Assembly: GCA_016199665.1 (NCBI GenBank)
Contig: JACQGG010000188.1
Span: forward strand, 1-6,850
DNA from: Acidobacteriota bacterium
GTDB lineage: Bacteria > Acidobacteriota > UBA6911 > JACQSX01
Direction: 5' to 3'
DNA: 6,850 nt
Below, one piece after another: positions 1 through 6,557 of the stretch (position 1 is the first letter of the stretch; every line of letters begins with the position of its first letter). The notes below the pieces were generated by a model. It made no database searches, was not told where the DNA came from, and was given only the letters and a program-made list of their open reading frames with translations. The translations under genes and the position numbers were made by a program.

Positions 1-1
1 A

Positions 2-1246
2 CCTCTTTTTGAAAATCCATCCGACCGGAACTTCGCTCCCAGGCTGGGATTGGCCTGGGACCCTTTCGGAGACGCCAAAACGGTGCTGCGGGGCGGCTTT
101 GGACTGTTTCACAACCAGCTCACGAACCGCTATTGGAGCCAGGTATTCGCCAAAGCGGAGGGTTTTGCCAACCTGGTTCGGATCGCCAACCCTCCCTTCC
201 CGATCACGTCGTTGAGCCAACTGAATGTTCCAGTGGTGAGCCAGGTATTCGCCTTCCAGTTCGATGGAGTCAAGACGCCTTATATGATGCAGTGGAACCT
301 GACTGCGGAAAGGGAGTTTCTGCCGGAGACGGTCTTCATGGCGGGATACGTCGGCTCGCGCGGGGTGCATCTTCCCGTCAAAAGCGATGTCAACATCCCG
401 GTTCCTGAGATTCGTCCCGACGGCAGGCAGTTCTTTGCATCAGGTCTGCCCCGGAGAAACCGGAATTATGGAAACGTGAGTCTGATCGAGACCGCCGGGA
501 ACTCCTTTTATCACTCCTTCCGTTTCTCGGTCAGAAGGCGGCTGGCGGAAGGTTTTCAGTTCCAAGCCAGCTACACTTTTTCCAGAACCATTGACGAGGG
601 CAAGGGAGAGATGGAAATGTCCTACAGCGGCAGCCCGAATCGGCCGCAGGATCCATTCAACAAACTGGGAGACCGGGGACTATCGGAAGTCGACGTGAGA
701 AACAACTTCGTGCTCAACTGGTCTTACGCGCTCCCATTTGGCCGCCACCTCAGTGGAGCGGTGGGCCAACTGGCCAAAGGCTGGCAGATCAACAGCATTG
801 TCACCATGGCGGCCGGGGCTCCCTTTTGGGTGGGGCTGAATTTTGACCAGGCAAGGACTCTGGACTTTGACGGTCTTCGACCCAATCTGCGGCCGGGAGC
901 GAGCAACAATCCTATTCTGGGCACGCCTGACAAGTATTTTGATCTGTCCGCATTTCAAGTACAGGAGCCGGGATTTTTTGGGACCCTGGGACGCAACACG
1001 CTGATCGGACCCGGCCTGGCCAACGTCGATTTTTCATTGAGCAAGAACTTTGACCTGACGGAAAAGGTGGATGTGCAGTTTCGCGCTGAGTTCTTCAATG
1101 TTCTCAATCGCGCTAATTTTGACGCTCCCGCCAGCGGTGCAACCGCCTTTAACCGCTTCGGGGTGTCCCAGGCCCAGGCGGCCACTCTGACGCAGACCAC
1201 GACGACGTCACGGCAGATTCAATTTGGTCTAAAGATTCTTTTCTGA
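2..1246 (+). CDS. TonB-dependent receptor, Oar-like, C-terminal part (5' end outside window)
   Basis: This is the C-terminal 414 residues of an outer-membrane beta-barrel receptor. The frame is open from base 2, and the similarity to the downstream receptor already starts there (NFAPRLGLAWDPFGD here, NFAPRIGIAWDPFGR there), so the ATG at base 50 is internal and not the start. Shared blocks with the downstream gene run to the end: TPYMMQWNL, GSRGVH, NSFYHS, YTFSRTIDE, IGPGLANVDFSL, QFRAEFFNVLNRANF and the last strand SRQIQFGLKILF. The C-terminal phenylalanine is the usual recognition end for the BAM insertion machinery. Comparison with the paralogue puts the missing part at about 620 residues, which should contain the signal peptide, the carboxypeptidase-regulatory-like domain and the plug. 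The substrate cannot be read from the sequence. The next gene starts 20 bases after the stop, so co-transcription is likely. Family assignment is secure; the exact subfamily name is not. Confidence 0.92.
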   Translation, partial: PLFENPSDRNFAPRLGLAWDPFGDAKTVLRGGFGLFHNQLTNRYWSQVFAKAEGFANLVRIANPPFPITSLSQLNVPVVSQVFAFQFDGVKTPYMMQWNLTAEREFLPETVFMAGYVGSRGVHLPVKSDVNIPVPEIRPDGRQFFASGLPRRNRNYGNVSLIETAGNSFYHSFRFSVRRRLAEGFQFQASYTFSRTIDEGKGEMEMSYSGSPNRPQDPFNKLGDRGLSEVDVRNNFVLNWSYALPFGRHLSGAVGQLAKGWQINSIVTMAAGAPFWVGLNFDQARTLDFDGLRPNLRPGASNNPILGTPDKYFDLSAFQVQEPGFFGTLGRNTLIGPGLANVDFSLSKNFDLTEKVDVQFRAEFFNVLNRANFDAPASGATAFNRFGVSQAQAATLTQTTTTSRQIQFGLKILF

Positions 1247-1250
1247 GAAC

Positions 1251-1258
1251 AAAGGAGG
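1251..1258 (+). promoter_or_regulatory. ribosome binding site for the 1267 gene
   Basis: AAAGGAGG lies 8 bases upstream of a GTG codon at 1267. This strong Shine-Dalgarno sequence sits in the 20-base gap after the upstream receptor. It is what supports GTG at 1267 as the start. Confidence 0.8.
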
Positions 1259-1266
1259 GGCTTGCT

Positions 1267-2961
1267 GTGTCAAAACGGTTACTGACAATTGCCTGCTTTG
1301 CCTGCGCAGTGGCGGTTGGGTTTTATATTGACTGGAGCGTCAAGAATGGGGCCGGGAAAGAAGAGAGGGGCTATCCGGCTCCTCGCCTTCCGCGCTACCT
1401 TTTCAAAGAATTCACCGAAGATGAACTGACGATGATTGCCAGGGGCCTGGCCCGCCAGACCGAGACGCGCAATGGACGCCTGGGCGTACTCAGCCAGGGA
1501 GAGAAGGGACTGATCGTCCTGGATGAAGACCAGGACATGAAGATCATCCATGCCGCCATCAAGGCGTTGCGCGAGAGAGGAGCGGATGCCGACTATATCT
1601 ACGACTATCAGTTGTTGGTGAGTGAAATGGGGATGACCGAGGAGCAGGCCCGAGGGAGGGCCAGAGTAGGCGGAAGGCGGGGCGCCGATGAGCGGGCCAT
1701 GGATGCCGCAGGCGCGGCCAAAACGAAGAGCTCGATCTTCTCAGTCCGGGAAGGGGTGTTGGAAGCCTTGACAGGCTATGGCCCCAAGTATTTTTCCAAG
1801 GAGCTGCTGGCCCGGATGCCGGAAATCAACATGGAACGGCTCGGACAAAATGAGGTGAGAAGGCAGCTTCTGGTTCCCGCCCTGAAGTCCTACATGGATA
1901 AGCATCCGGAATACCGCTACACCTTTGTGGGCTTTTGGTCGAGCGGGCCTTTGCGCCGCATTCTTTTTAACGCGTTGGGAGATCGTTTTCAGGAAGGCTG
2001 GCGCTATCCAAACATGCGCAGCCTGGTTAGCGACACTTCGGCTTTTCCGGCGGATTTGTGGCGGGCCCTGGAAGAGAAGGTCATGGAAGTGATTCCCTGG
2101 ATCGAAGAGGTTCACTTCACCGACGGGGAGGGAACCGACCTTCGCTATTCCGTGACTCAGGCGGACGGGGAGATTTGGGCGACACGGCCCTATTTTCAAG
2201 ACTACATCATGATGTATCCACTGCAGGCGACGGCCGATATTTACTTGTATGCGGATGTGTGGAAAGCCAAGCGCATCAAGCAGCATGTGGCCCCGCGCTC
2301 TACTGGAATCATCGTTGGCTCGGACAATATCACCGGGTTTTATCCCACCATGAGAGTGACCGTCCAGGACGGGATCGTCCAGAAAGTGGAAGGCGGCGGC
2401 CGGGTAGGCGACGAGATGCGGACCTTCCTGGAAAAGAGATATCGGGAAGCCCAGTATCCTTACTTTCCCCGACCCGGTTTCCTGTACGTGTTTCAACATA
2501 CTATCAGCGTGAATCCCAAAGGAGTGCGGGACTATCAGTCCATCGGCCCCGGTCGCGCGGGCCTGATGGAATTTGGTTTTGGAGCGGAAAGCACGATACC
2601 GGAAGTCGTGGAGTATGCGGAGAAGAATGATTTGCCCCTGTGGCATCGTTTTCACATGTCTCAGTTTTTCCCCACCTACGAAGCAAAATTGAGGGGCACG
2701 GATGAGGCGGTCAAAGTGACCGACAAGGGGCACCTGGCGGCCCTGGACGATCCAGAGATTCGCGCCCTGGCCAGCAAGTACGGAAAAGCCGATGAGATCC
2801 TGGACGTGGATTGGGTTCCCGCGATCCCGGGCATCAATGTGCCGGGCGATTATGCCAAAGATTACGGAAACGATCCGGGCGCGTACCTGAAGAAGGAATG
2901 GCAGCAGATCGAGGAGGGGAAATATCCCCACATGATTGACAAGCCCATGCCGATCTACTGA
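1267..2961 (+). CDS. membrane-anchored protein distantly resembling M29 aminopeptidase / dihydroxypyridine dioxygenase family
   Basis: A 564-residue protein starting at GTG, supported by a strong Shine-Dalgarno sequence. Residues 3-21 have a K-R pair followed by a hydrophobic stretch (LLTIACFACAVAVGF), which fits a signal anchor or signal peptide and a periplasmic body. The cysteines at 10 and 13 do not form a good lipobox. Residues 81-118 (GLIVLDEDQD, then KALRERGADADYI) look like the nucleotide-fold-like opening of M29 aminopeptidases and NicX-type dioxygenases. Residues 283-294 (HFTDGEGTDLRY) match the GTDL block of that superfamily. A 'G-x-x-P-T-M-R-V-T-V-Q-D-G-I-V' stretch at 357-371 and AGLMEFGFGAES at 431-442 match later blocks. 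Residues 126-165 are an Arg/Gly/Ala-rich linker. At 564 residues it is longer than typical members (roughly 350-420). I could not identify the HxD metal-ligand motif; H460 and H463 are only candidates. Catalysis is therefore unproven. It sits between two receptor genes, probably in one operon. Confidence 0.6.
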   Translation: MSKRLLTIACFACAVAVGFYIDWSVKNGAGKEERGYPAPRLPRYLFKEFTEDELTMIARGLARQTETRNGRLGVLSQGEKGLIVLDEDQDMKIIHAAIKALRERGADADYIYDYQLLVSEMGMTEEQARGRARVGGRRGADERAMDAAGAAKTKSSIFSVREGVLEALTGYGPKYFSKELLARMPEINMERLGQNEVRRQLLVPALKSYMDKHPEYRYTFVGFWSSGPLRRILFNALGDRFQEGWRYPNMRSLVSDTSAFPADLWRALEEKVMEVIPWIEEVHFTDGEGTDLRYSVTQADGEIWATRPYFQDYIMMYPLQATADIYLYADVWKAKRIKQHVAPRSTGIIVGSDNITGFYPTMRVTVQDGIVQKVEGGGRVGDEMRTFLEKRYREAQYPYFPRPGFLYVFQHTISVNPKGVRDYQSIGPGRAGLMEFGFGAESTIPEVVEYAEKNDLPLWHRFHMSQFFPTYEAKLRGTDEAVKVTDKGHLAALDDPEIRALASKYGKADEILDVDWVPAIPGINVPGDYAKDYGNDPGAYLKKEWQQIEEGKYPHMIDKPMPIY

Positions 2962-2967
2962 GGCGAT

Positions 2968-3005
2968 TCCGGATCTGACCGGGGTCAAAGGGCGGGGTCA
3001 CCGGA
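2968..3005 (+). other. stem-loop between the enzyme-like gene and the second receptor
   Basis: TCCGG (2968-2972) pairs with CCGGA (3001-3005), and TGACC (2976-2980) pairs with GGTCA (2996-3000). This leaves a 3-base bulge and a 15-base loop. There is no T-tract, so it is not a typical intrinsic terminator. It ends 11 bases before the Shine-Dalgarno sequence of the second receptor and could tune expression between the two genes or mark an RNA processing site. Ten base pairs with a bulge could also be chance in GC-rich DNA. Confidence 0.35.
2981..3000 (+). repeat. two direct copies of GGGGTCA, 13 bases apart
   Basis: GGGGTCA occurs at 2981-2987 and again at 2994-3000, upstream of the second receptor. 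The copies overlap the stem-loop, and TGACC (2976-2980) could pair with either copy, although the nearer one leaves too small a loop. It could be a pair of protein half-sites or simply a short tandem duplication. No function is claimed. Confidence 0.35.
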
Positions 3006-3016
3006 GAAACTATCGG

Positions 3017-3021
3017 GGAGG
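3017..3021 (+). promoter_or_regulatory. ribosome binding site deciding the start at 3030
   Basis: GGAGG ends 8 bases before the ATG at 3030 but only 2 bases before the in-frame ATG at 3024. The normal spacing therefore favours 3030 as the true start. The longer form would add only Met-Arg. Confidence 0.7.
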
Positions 3022-3029
3022 ATATGCGA

Positions 3030-6000
3030 ATGCGAGGAACGCGAATTGTTTGCTTTCTCTTGACAGGATTTCTTTTCTGCGTCGCGGCACTTCAAGGACA
3101 AAGCACCGGCGGGACGATTTCCGGCGCGGTCAAAGATGAGACCCAGGCTGTTTTGCCTGGGGCGACGGTCACGATTACCAACCTGGAGACGGGAATGAAA
3201 AGAACCGTCGTCACCGATGACGGGGGACGATACCATGCGCTGAATTTGTCGTTGGGGAAGTATGAAGTGAGGGCGGAACTGCCCGGGTTTCAGACGACCA
3301 TTTGGACGGGCATCGAACTGACCATCGGCCGCGACGCCATCGCGGACCTGGTGCTCAAGGTTGGAGAGGTGTCGGAAACGGTGACCGTGACTGGAGAAGC
3401 GCCGCTGGTGGAGACGCGCAAGGCGGAATTGGGTGAGCTGGTAAGCCGGGAGAAGATCGAGACTCTTCCGTTGAACGGACGCAGCTTTCAGCAACTGGCG
3501 ATCCTGCAGCCGGGGACTTCCATCAGCACCAAGGCGCGCTCTGATGCTTCCCGAGGCCGCGGGATCAAGGTCAACGCCGCCGGCACTCGGCACCAGTTCA
3601 ATCAATTCCTCCTGGACGGAATGGAGACCATGGATGCGCGCAACACCACCCCGGCCAGCATCGGCGGCACGCTGCTGGGGGTGGAGGCGGTGCGGGAGTT
3701 TAAGGTTCTCACCAACAACTACAGCGCCGAATATGGCCGCAATGCAGGCGCGGTGATCAGCATCAGCACGCGCTCGGGAACCAACGAATTTCATGGTTCG
3801 GTTTACGAATTTCACCGAAACGACAACCTGGACGCCAGGAATTTTTTTGATGCCGAAGATGCTCCCGAATTCAAGCGCAACCAGTTTGGCTTTTCCGTTG
3901 AGGGACCGGTCCGGCAAAACCAGACCTTCTTTCTCTTTAACTATGAAGCGCTGCGCGAGGGCTTGGGAGTGACCAAAGTCGGTCTGGTCCCGGATGCGGG
4001 TGCGCGACGGGGAATTTTGCCGGGCCGCGCGCCGTTTACCGTCGACCCCAAGGTCAAGCCGTATCTGGATCTGCTGCCGTTGCCCAACGGACAGAACTTT
4101 GGCAATGGGGTAGGCGAGTTTGTCTGGTCCCGGGCACGCCCCACTGTGGATGACTATTTCACCGCGCGATTTGACCACAGCTTCTCCGACGCGGACTCAC
4201 TCTTTGTCCGCTACACTTTCGATCAGGGGGATATCCAAGATCCTATGGATCTACCCGTTGTGGTGGCGTTGGAGAATAATCGCGCGCAAAACGCCGTTAT
4301 TGAAGAGAATCGGATCTTCGGTCCTCGTTTGCTCAATCAGTTTCGGCTTGGCTACAACCGCTTTTTCCGGTTCGAAAACGTGGATTTTCTGGTTTCCGTT
4401 ACCCCCGAGATGAGTTTTATCTCCGGCCGCCGGATGGGTACAATCGCGGTTTCGGGTATCACCGGCCTGGACGGCGTTACCAATGACCCGAAGCTCGACC
4501 TGGGAAACACCTTCGAACTGGCCGACAACGTCACCTTTACCAAAGGGAGCCACGATTTGAAGTTCGGCTTCAGTGGAAAGCGCTTTCAATATCGAAGGGG
4601 AGCCTTCATTCAGATGGGGGCAGGTTATCAATTCGCCTCCCTGTTTGAATTTCTGACTTTAGGGAACATCGATAGAATCCGGGCGTCGGGCCTGGACCTT
4701 GTGGAATTGAGGGATATGCGGCAGAAACTGTTTGGCTTTTACCTGCAGGATCAGTGGACACTCCGCCCGAACTTGACCCTGAGCCAGGGACTCCGATACG
4801 AATTCATAACCATTCCGGAGGAAATCCATGGAGCCCAGGGGCACCTGCGCGATCCCCTGACCGATACGAAATTCAACATCGGCAAGGATGCCAGGATCTT
4901 TTCCAGAAATCCCTCGCTGCGGAACTTTGCCCCGCGCATCGGCATCGCCTGGGATCCTTTTGGCCGCGGGACCACGTCGGTGCGGACCGGCTTTGGCTTC
5001 TTTTTCGATCAGGTGCTCATGGCCGGCTATTCCGATAATATCGACGACGTACCGCCTTTTCGGACGGAAGTCGATCTAAGAAATGTTCCGGGACAGCTGT
5101 TTTTCCCGAGAATACCTCCCTCCGAGCTTCGGCCTCTGATTGGAACCGTAGGTTTTTCTGATCCCAACTTGAGCACGCCTTACATGATGCACTACAACCT
5201 GAGCCTGCAGCACGAATTCCCTGGGAGCACTGTGGTCACGGCCGCCTATGCCGGATCCCGCGGTACGCATATTTATCGGAAGAGGTCGATCAACATGAGG
5301 AGGTTCGAAATTCGAGAAGGGGGGGCCAAGTTTTTCCCGGTGGGGGCGCCCCGGCTGAATCCGAATTTTGCCACCATGGAGATGAATTCGACCGATGGCA
5401 ACTCGTTCTTTAATTCGCTGCAACTGGGAATGAACAGGAGATTTACTGCAGGATTTGCCGTGCAGTTTTCCTACACATTCTCCAAATCCGTCGACGACAT
5501 GTCCCAGGTCACCGAGAGGACCTATGTTGCCAATCTAACCCGTCCCGCGGATGGCTTCGATCGCACCGATAACCGCGCTTTGTCGGATTTCAACACCAGG
5601 CAGTCCTTTGTGGTCAACAGCATCTACGATCTTCCGCTGGGCAAGGGAAAAAGACTCCTCTCTGAGTCAGAGGGATTTTGGGGAAAGCTGATCCAGGGAT
5701 GGCAGGTGGCCGGGATATTGGCGGTCGCTTCGGGCGCTCCGTTCAGTGTGGAACTTGGCTTCGATCGCGCCAGATCCCTGACAAGCGACGGCCAGCGGCC
5801 CTTGCTCTTGGGAGGAAACAACAATCCGACCCAGCCGGGCAATCCGGACTCCTACTTTGACGTGTCCGCCTTCGGGCTGCCGCCGGCAGGATTTTTGGGA
5901 GGACCGGGCAGGGTGGGAAGAAATACGCTCATCGGGCCCGGCCTTGCCAACCTGGATCTTTCTCTGCTGAAGAACACCGCACTGACCCAGACGGTGAGGC

Positions 6001-6185
6001 TGCAATTTCGAGCTGAGGTTTTTAACGTGCTTAACCGGGCGAATTTCCAGACCCCCGGAGCAACTTTGACGGGCGGGGCGCGGCCGCTCGATTCTCAGGG
6101 AACGCCCCTGCCTCAGGCGGGAAGGGTCACGGAAACGGCGAGCACTTCGCGCCAGATTCAGTTTGGTTTGAGGCTGGTTTTCTAG
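3030..6185 (+). CDS. TonB-dependent receptor, Oar-like, with carboxypeptidase-regulatory-like domain
   Basis: A complete 1051-residue outer-membrane receptor. ATG at 3030 is chosen over the in-frame ATG at 3024 because of Shine-Dalgarno spacing. A signal peptide covers about residues 1-24 (MRGTRIVCFLLTGFLFCVAA, then LQGQS). Residues 27 to about 90 form the carboxypeptidase-regulatory-like beta-sandwich (GTISGAVKDETQAVLPGATV, then DDGGRY and KYEVRAELPGF). Residues 116-129 (ETVTVTGEAP onwards) are a linker that may act as TonB box. The plug follows (IETLPLNGRSFQQLA, DGME, VREFKVLTNNYSAEYGRNAG, STRSGTNEFHGSVYEF). The rest is beta-barrel with an outer-membrane end strand, SRQIQFGLRLVF, finishing in Phe. 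In this family the barrel is driven by TonB-ExbBD, and some members import substrates. In Myxococcus, Oar is needed for export of the protease PopC. The substrate here is unknown. It is a paralogue of the partial receptor at the left edge and lies 68 bases behind the enzyme-like gene, probably in the same transcript. No frameshift or stop is seen. Confidence 0.95.
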   Translation: MRGTRIVCFLLTGFLFCVAALQGQSTGGTISGAVKDETQAVLPGATVTITNLETGMKRTVVTDDGGRYHALNLSLGKYEVRAELPGFQTTIWTGIELTIGRDAIADLVLKVGEVSETVTVTGEAPLVETRKAELGELVSREKIETLPLNGRSFQQLAILQPGTSISTKARSDASRGRGIKVNAAGTRHQFNQFLLDGMETMDARNTTPASIGGTLLGVEAVREFKVLTNNYSAEYGRNAGAVISISTRSGTNEFHGSVYEFHRNDNLDARNFFDAEDAPEFKRNQFGFSVEGPVRQNQTFFLFNYEALREGLGVTKVGLVPDAGARRGILPGRAPFTVDPKVKPYLDLLPLPNGQNFGNGVGEFVWSRARPTVDDYFTARFDHSFSDADSLFVRYTFDQGDIQDPMDLPVVVALENNRAQNAVIEENRIFGPRLLNQFRLGYNRFFRFENVDFLVSVTPEMSFISGRRMGTIAVSGITGLDGVTNDPKLDLGNTFELADNVTFTKGSHDLKFGFSGKRFQYRRGAFIQMGAGYQFASLFEFLTLGNIDRIRASGLDLVELRDMRQKLFGFYLQDQWTLRPNLTLSQGLRYEFITIPEEIHGAQGHLRDPLTDTKFNIGKDARIFSRNPSLRNFAPRIGIAWDPFGRGTTSVRTGFGFFFDQVLMAGYSDNIDDVPPFRTEVDLRNVPGQLFFPRIPPSELRPLIGTVGFSDPNLSTPYMMHYNLSLQHEFPGSTVVTAAYAGSRGTHIYRKRSINMRRFEIREGGAKFFPVGAPRLNPNFATMEMNSTDGNSFFNSLQLGMNRRFTAGFAVQFSYTFSKSVDDMSQVTERTYVANLTRPADGFDRTDNRALSDFNTRQSFVVNSIYDLPLGKGKRLLSESEGFWGKLIQGWQVAGILAVASGAPFSVELGFDRARSLTSDGQRPLLLGGNNNPTQPGNPDSYFDVSAFGLPPAGFLGGPGRVGRNTLIGPGLANLDLSLLKNTALTQTVRLQFRAEVFNVLNRANFQTPGATLTGGARPLDSQGTPLPQAGRVTETASTSRQIQFGLRLVF

Positions 6186-6195
6186 GGCACTGTAT

Positions 6196-6237
6196 GTAAC
6201 AACAAGATCGAGGCCGGTCTATACTGATCGGTGTTAC
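6196..6237. repeat. imperfect inverted repeat GTAACA ... TGTTAC
   Basis: GTAACA (6196-6201) and TGTTAC (6232-6237) are exact inverted copies. GATC at 6206-6209 and 6226-6229 can add four inner pairs, with unpaired bases between the two stems. It begins 11 bases after the receptor stop. It may be a weak transcript end, an operator-like dyad or a remnant of a mobile-element end. There is no T-tract to support termination. Confidence 0.3.
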
Positions 6238-6245
6238 GGAACGCA

Positions 6246-6270
6246 GTGACGACAGCCGCGTGTCCGTCAC
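6246..6270 (+). other. hairpin downstream of the receptor, possible transcript end
   Basis: GTGACG (6246-6251) pairs with CGTCAC (6265-6270). ACA (6252-6254) pairs with TGT (6261-6263), leaving one bulged C and a six-base loop. It lies 60 bases past the stop of the second receptor. It lacks a following T-run, so it would be a structural 3' end or a Rho-type boundary rather than a textbook intrinsic terminator. Confidence 0.35.
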
Positions 6271-6331
6271 CACTCCCGTGTGCTCGGATCGAGTGTTTGC
6301 TGTCACAGGGTTATGTAAGACTCATTAAATG

Positions 6332-6377
6332 GCAGCCGGGGCCGTAGACCCCCAAGCCGCGCAGCGGCGATCAAATT
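6332..6377 (+). repeat. decayed first unit of the array (46-bp type)
   Basis: This unit has the same 46-base length as the short units and an intact second hairpin. Its GTAG is GCAG, the first stem carries mismatches (GGGGCC against ACCCCC) and the loop is GTAG rather than GTAA. It is the gene-proximal edge of the array, and its divergence suggests it is the oldest copy or one no longer maintained. Confidence 0.7.
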
Positions 6378-6444
6378 GTAGCCGGGGGCGTAAGCCCCCG
6401 GACAGGCGCAAGGCCATTACAAGCCGCGTAGCGGCGCCAGAATT
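6378..6444 (+). repeat. 67-bp long unit with three hairpins (first of four)
   Basis: Hairpin 1 is a perfect 8-bp stem, CCGGGGGC (6382-6389) with GCCCCCGG (6394-6401), closed by a GTAA loop. The additional module carries a small middle hairpin, best formed in the other long units (GGCG, CAA, CGCC); here one base change (AAGG for AACG) weakens it. Hairpin 3 is GCCGC, GTA, GCGGC. The long units at 6445, 6650 and 6763 share the module and the spacer starting CCAGAAT. Hairpin 1 is the first intact strong stem beyond the operon, so it is a candidate 3' transcript boundary. Confidence 0.75.
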
Positions 6445-6511
6445 GTAGCCGGGGGCGTGAGCCCCCGGACAGGCGCAACGCCATTACAAGCCGCGTAGCG
6501 GCGCCAGAATC

Positions 6512-6557
6512 GTAGCCGGGGGCGTAAGCCCCCCAGCCGCGCAGCGGCGATCGAGTT
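6512..6557 (+). repeat. 46-bp short unit with two hairpins (first of three in a row)
   Basis: It contains GTAG, then GGGGGC-GTAA-GCCCCC (6-bp stem), then GCCGC-GCA-GCGGC and a spacer that starts ATCGA. It lacks the 21-bp middle module of the long unit. The same form repeats at 6558 and 6604 and again at 6717, with small changes in the spacer. Confidence 0.75.

Larger units (their letters stand above)
6186..6331. other. intergenic spacer without a recognisable gene
   Basis: These 146 bases contain no credible coding region. Apart from the two dyads described separately, TATGTAA occurs twice (6193-6199 and 6312-6318), at each side of the spacer. I see no clear promoter, RNA gene or complete mobile-element end. 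The repeat array begins immediately after it. Confidence 0.6.

Noticed and set aside
50..1246. ATG at base 50 as the real start of the first receptor
   Set aside because: The frame and the similarity to the second receptor continue upstream to base 2, and this would give a barrel without signal peptide or plug. The gene is cut by the window edge.
1267..1310. Lipoprotein signal peptide on the enzyme-like protein
   Set aside because: The residues before Cys10 (L-T-I-A) and Cys13 (C-F-A in part) do not fit a lipobox well and the hydrophobic part before them is too short. A membrane anchor or ordinary signal peptide is more likely.
1741..2988. 415-codon open frame on the - strand opposite the enzyme-like gene
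   Set aside because: Its codons are in exact register with those of the sense gene, which produces long open antisense frames in GC-rich DNA. The translation is rich in His, Arg, Gln and Pro with no recognisable domain, and the sense gene has a strong Shine-Dalgarno and family motifs.
2985..4178. 397-codon open frame on the - strand opposite the second receptor
   Set aside because: It mirrors the codon register of an unmistakable receptor gene and its product resembles no family. It is a shadow frame.
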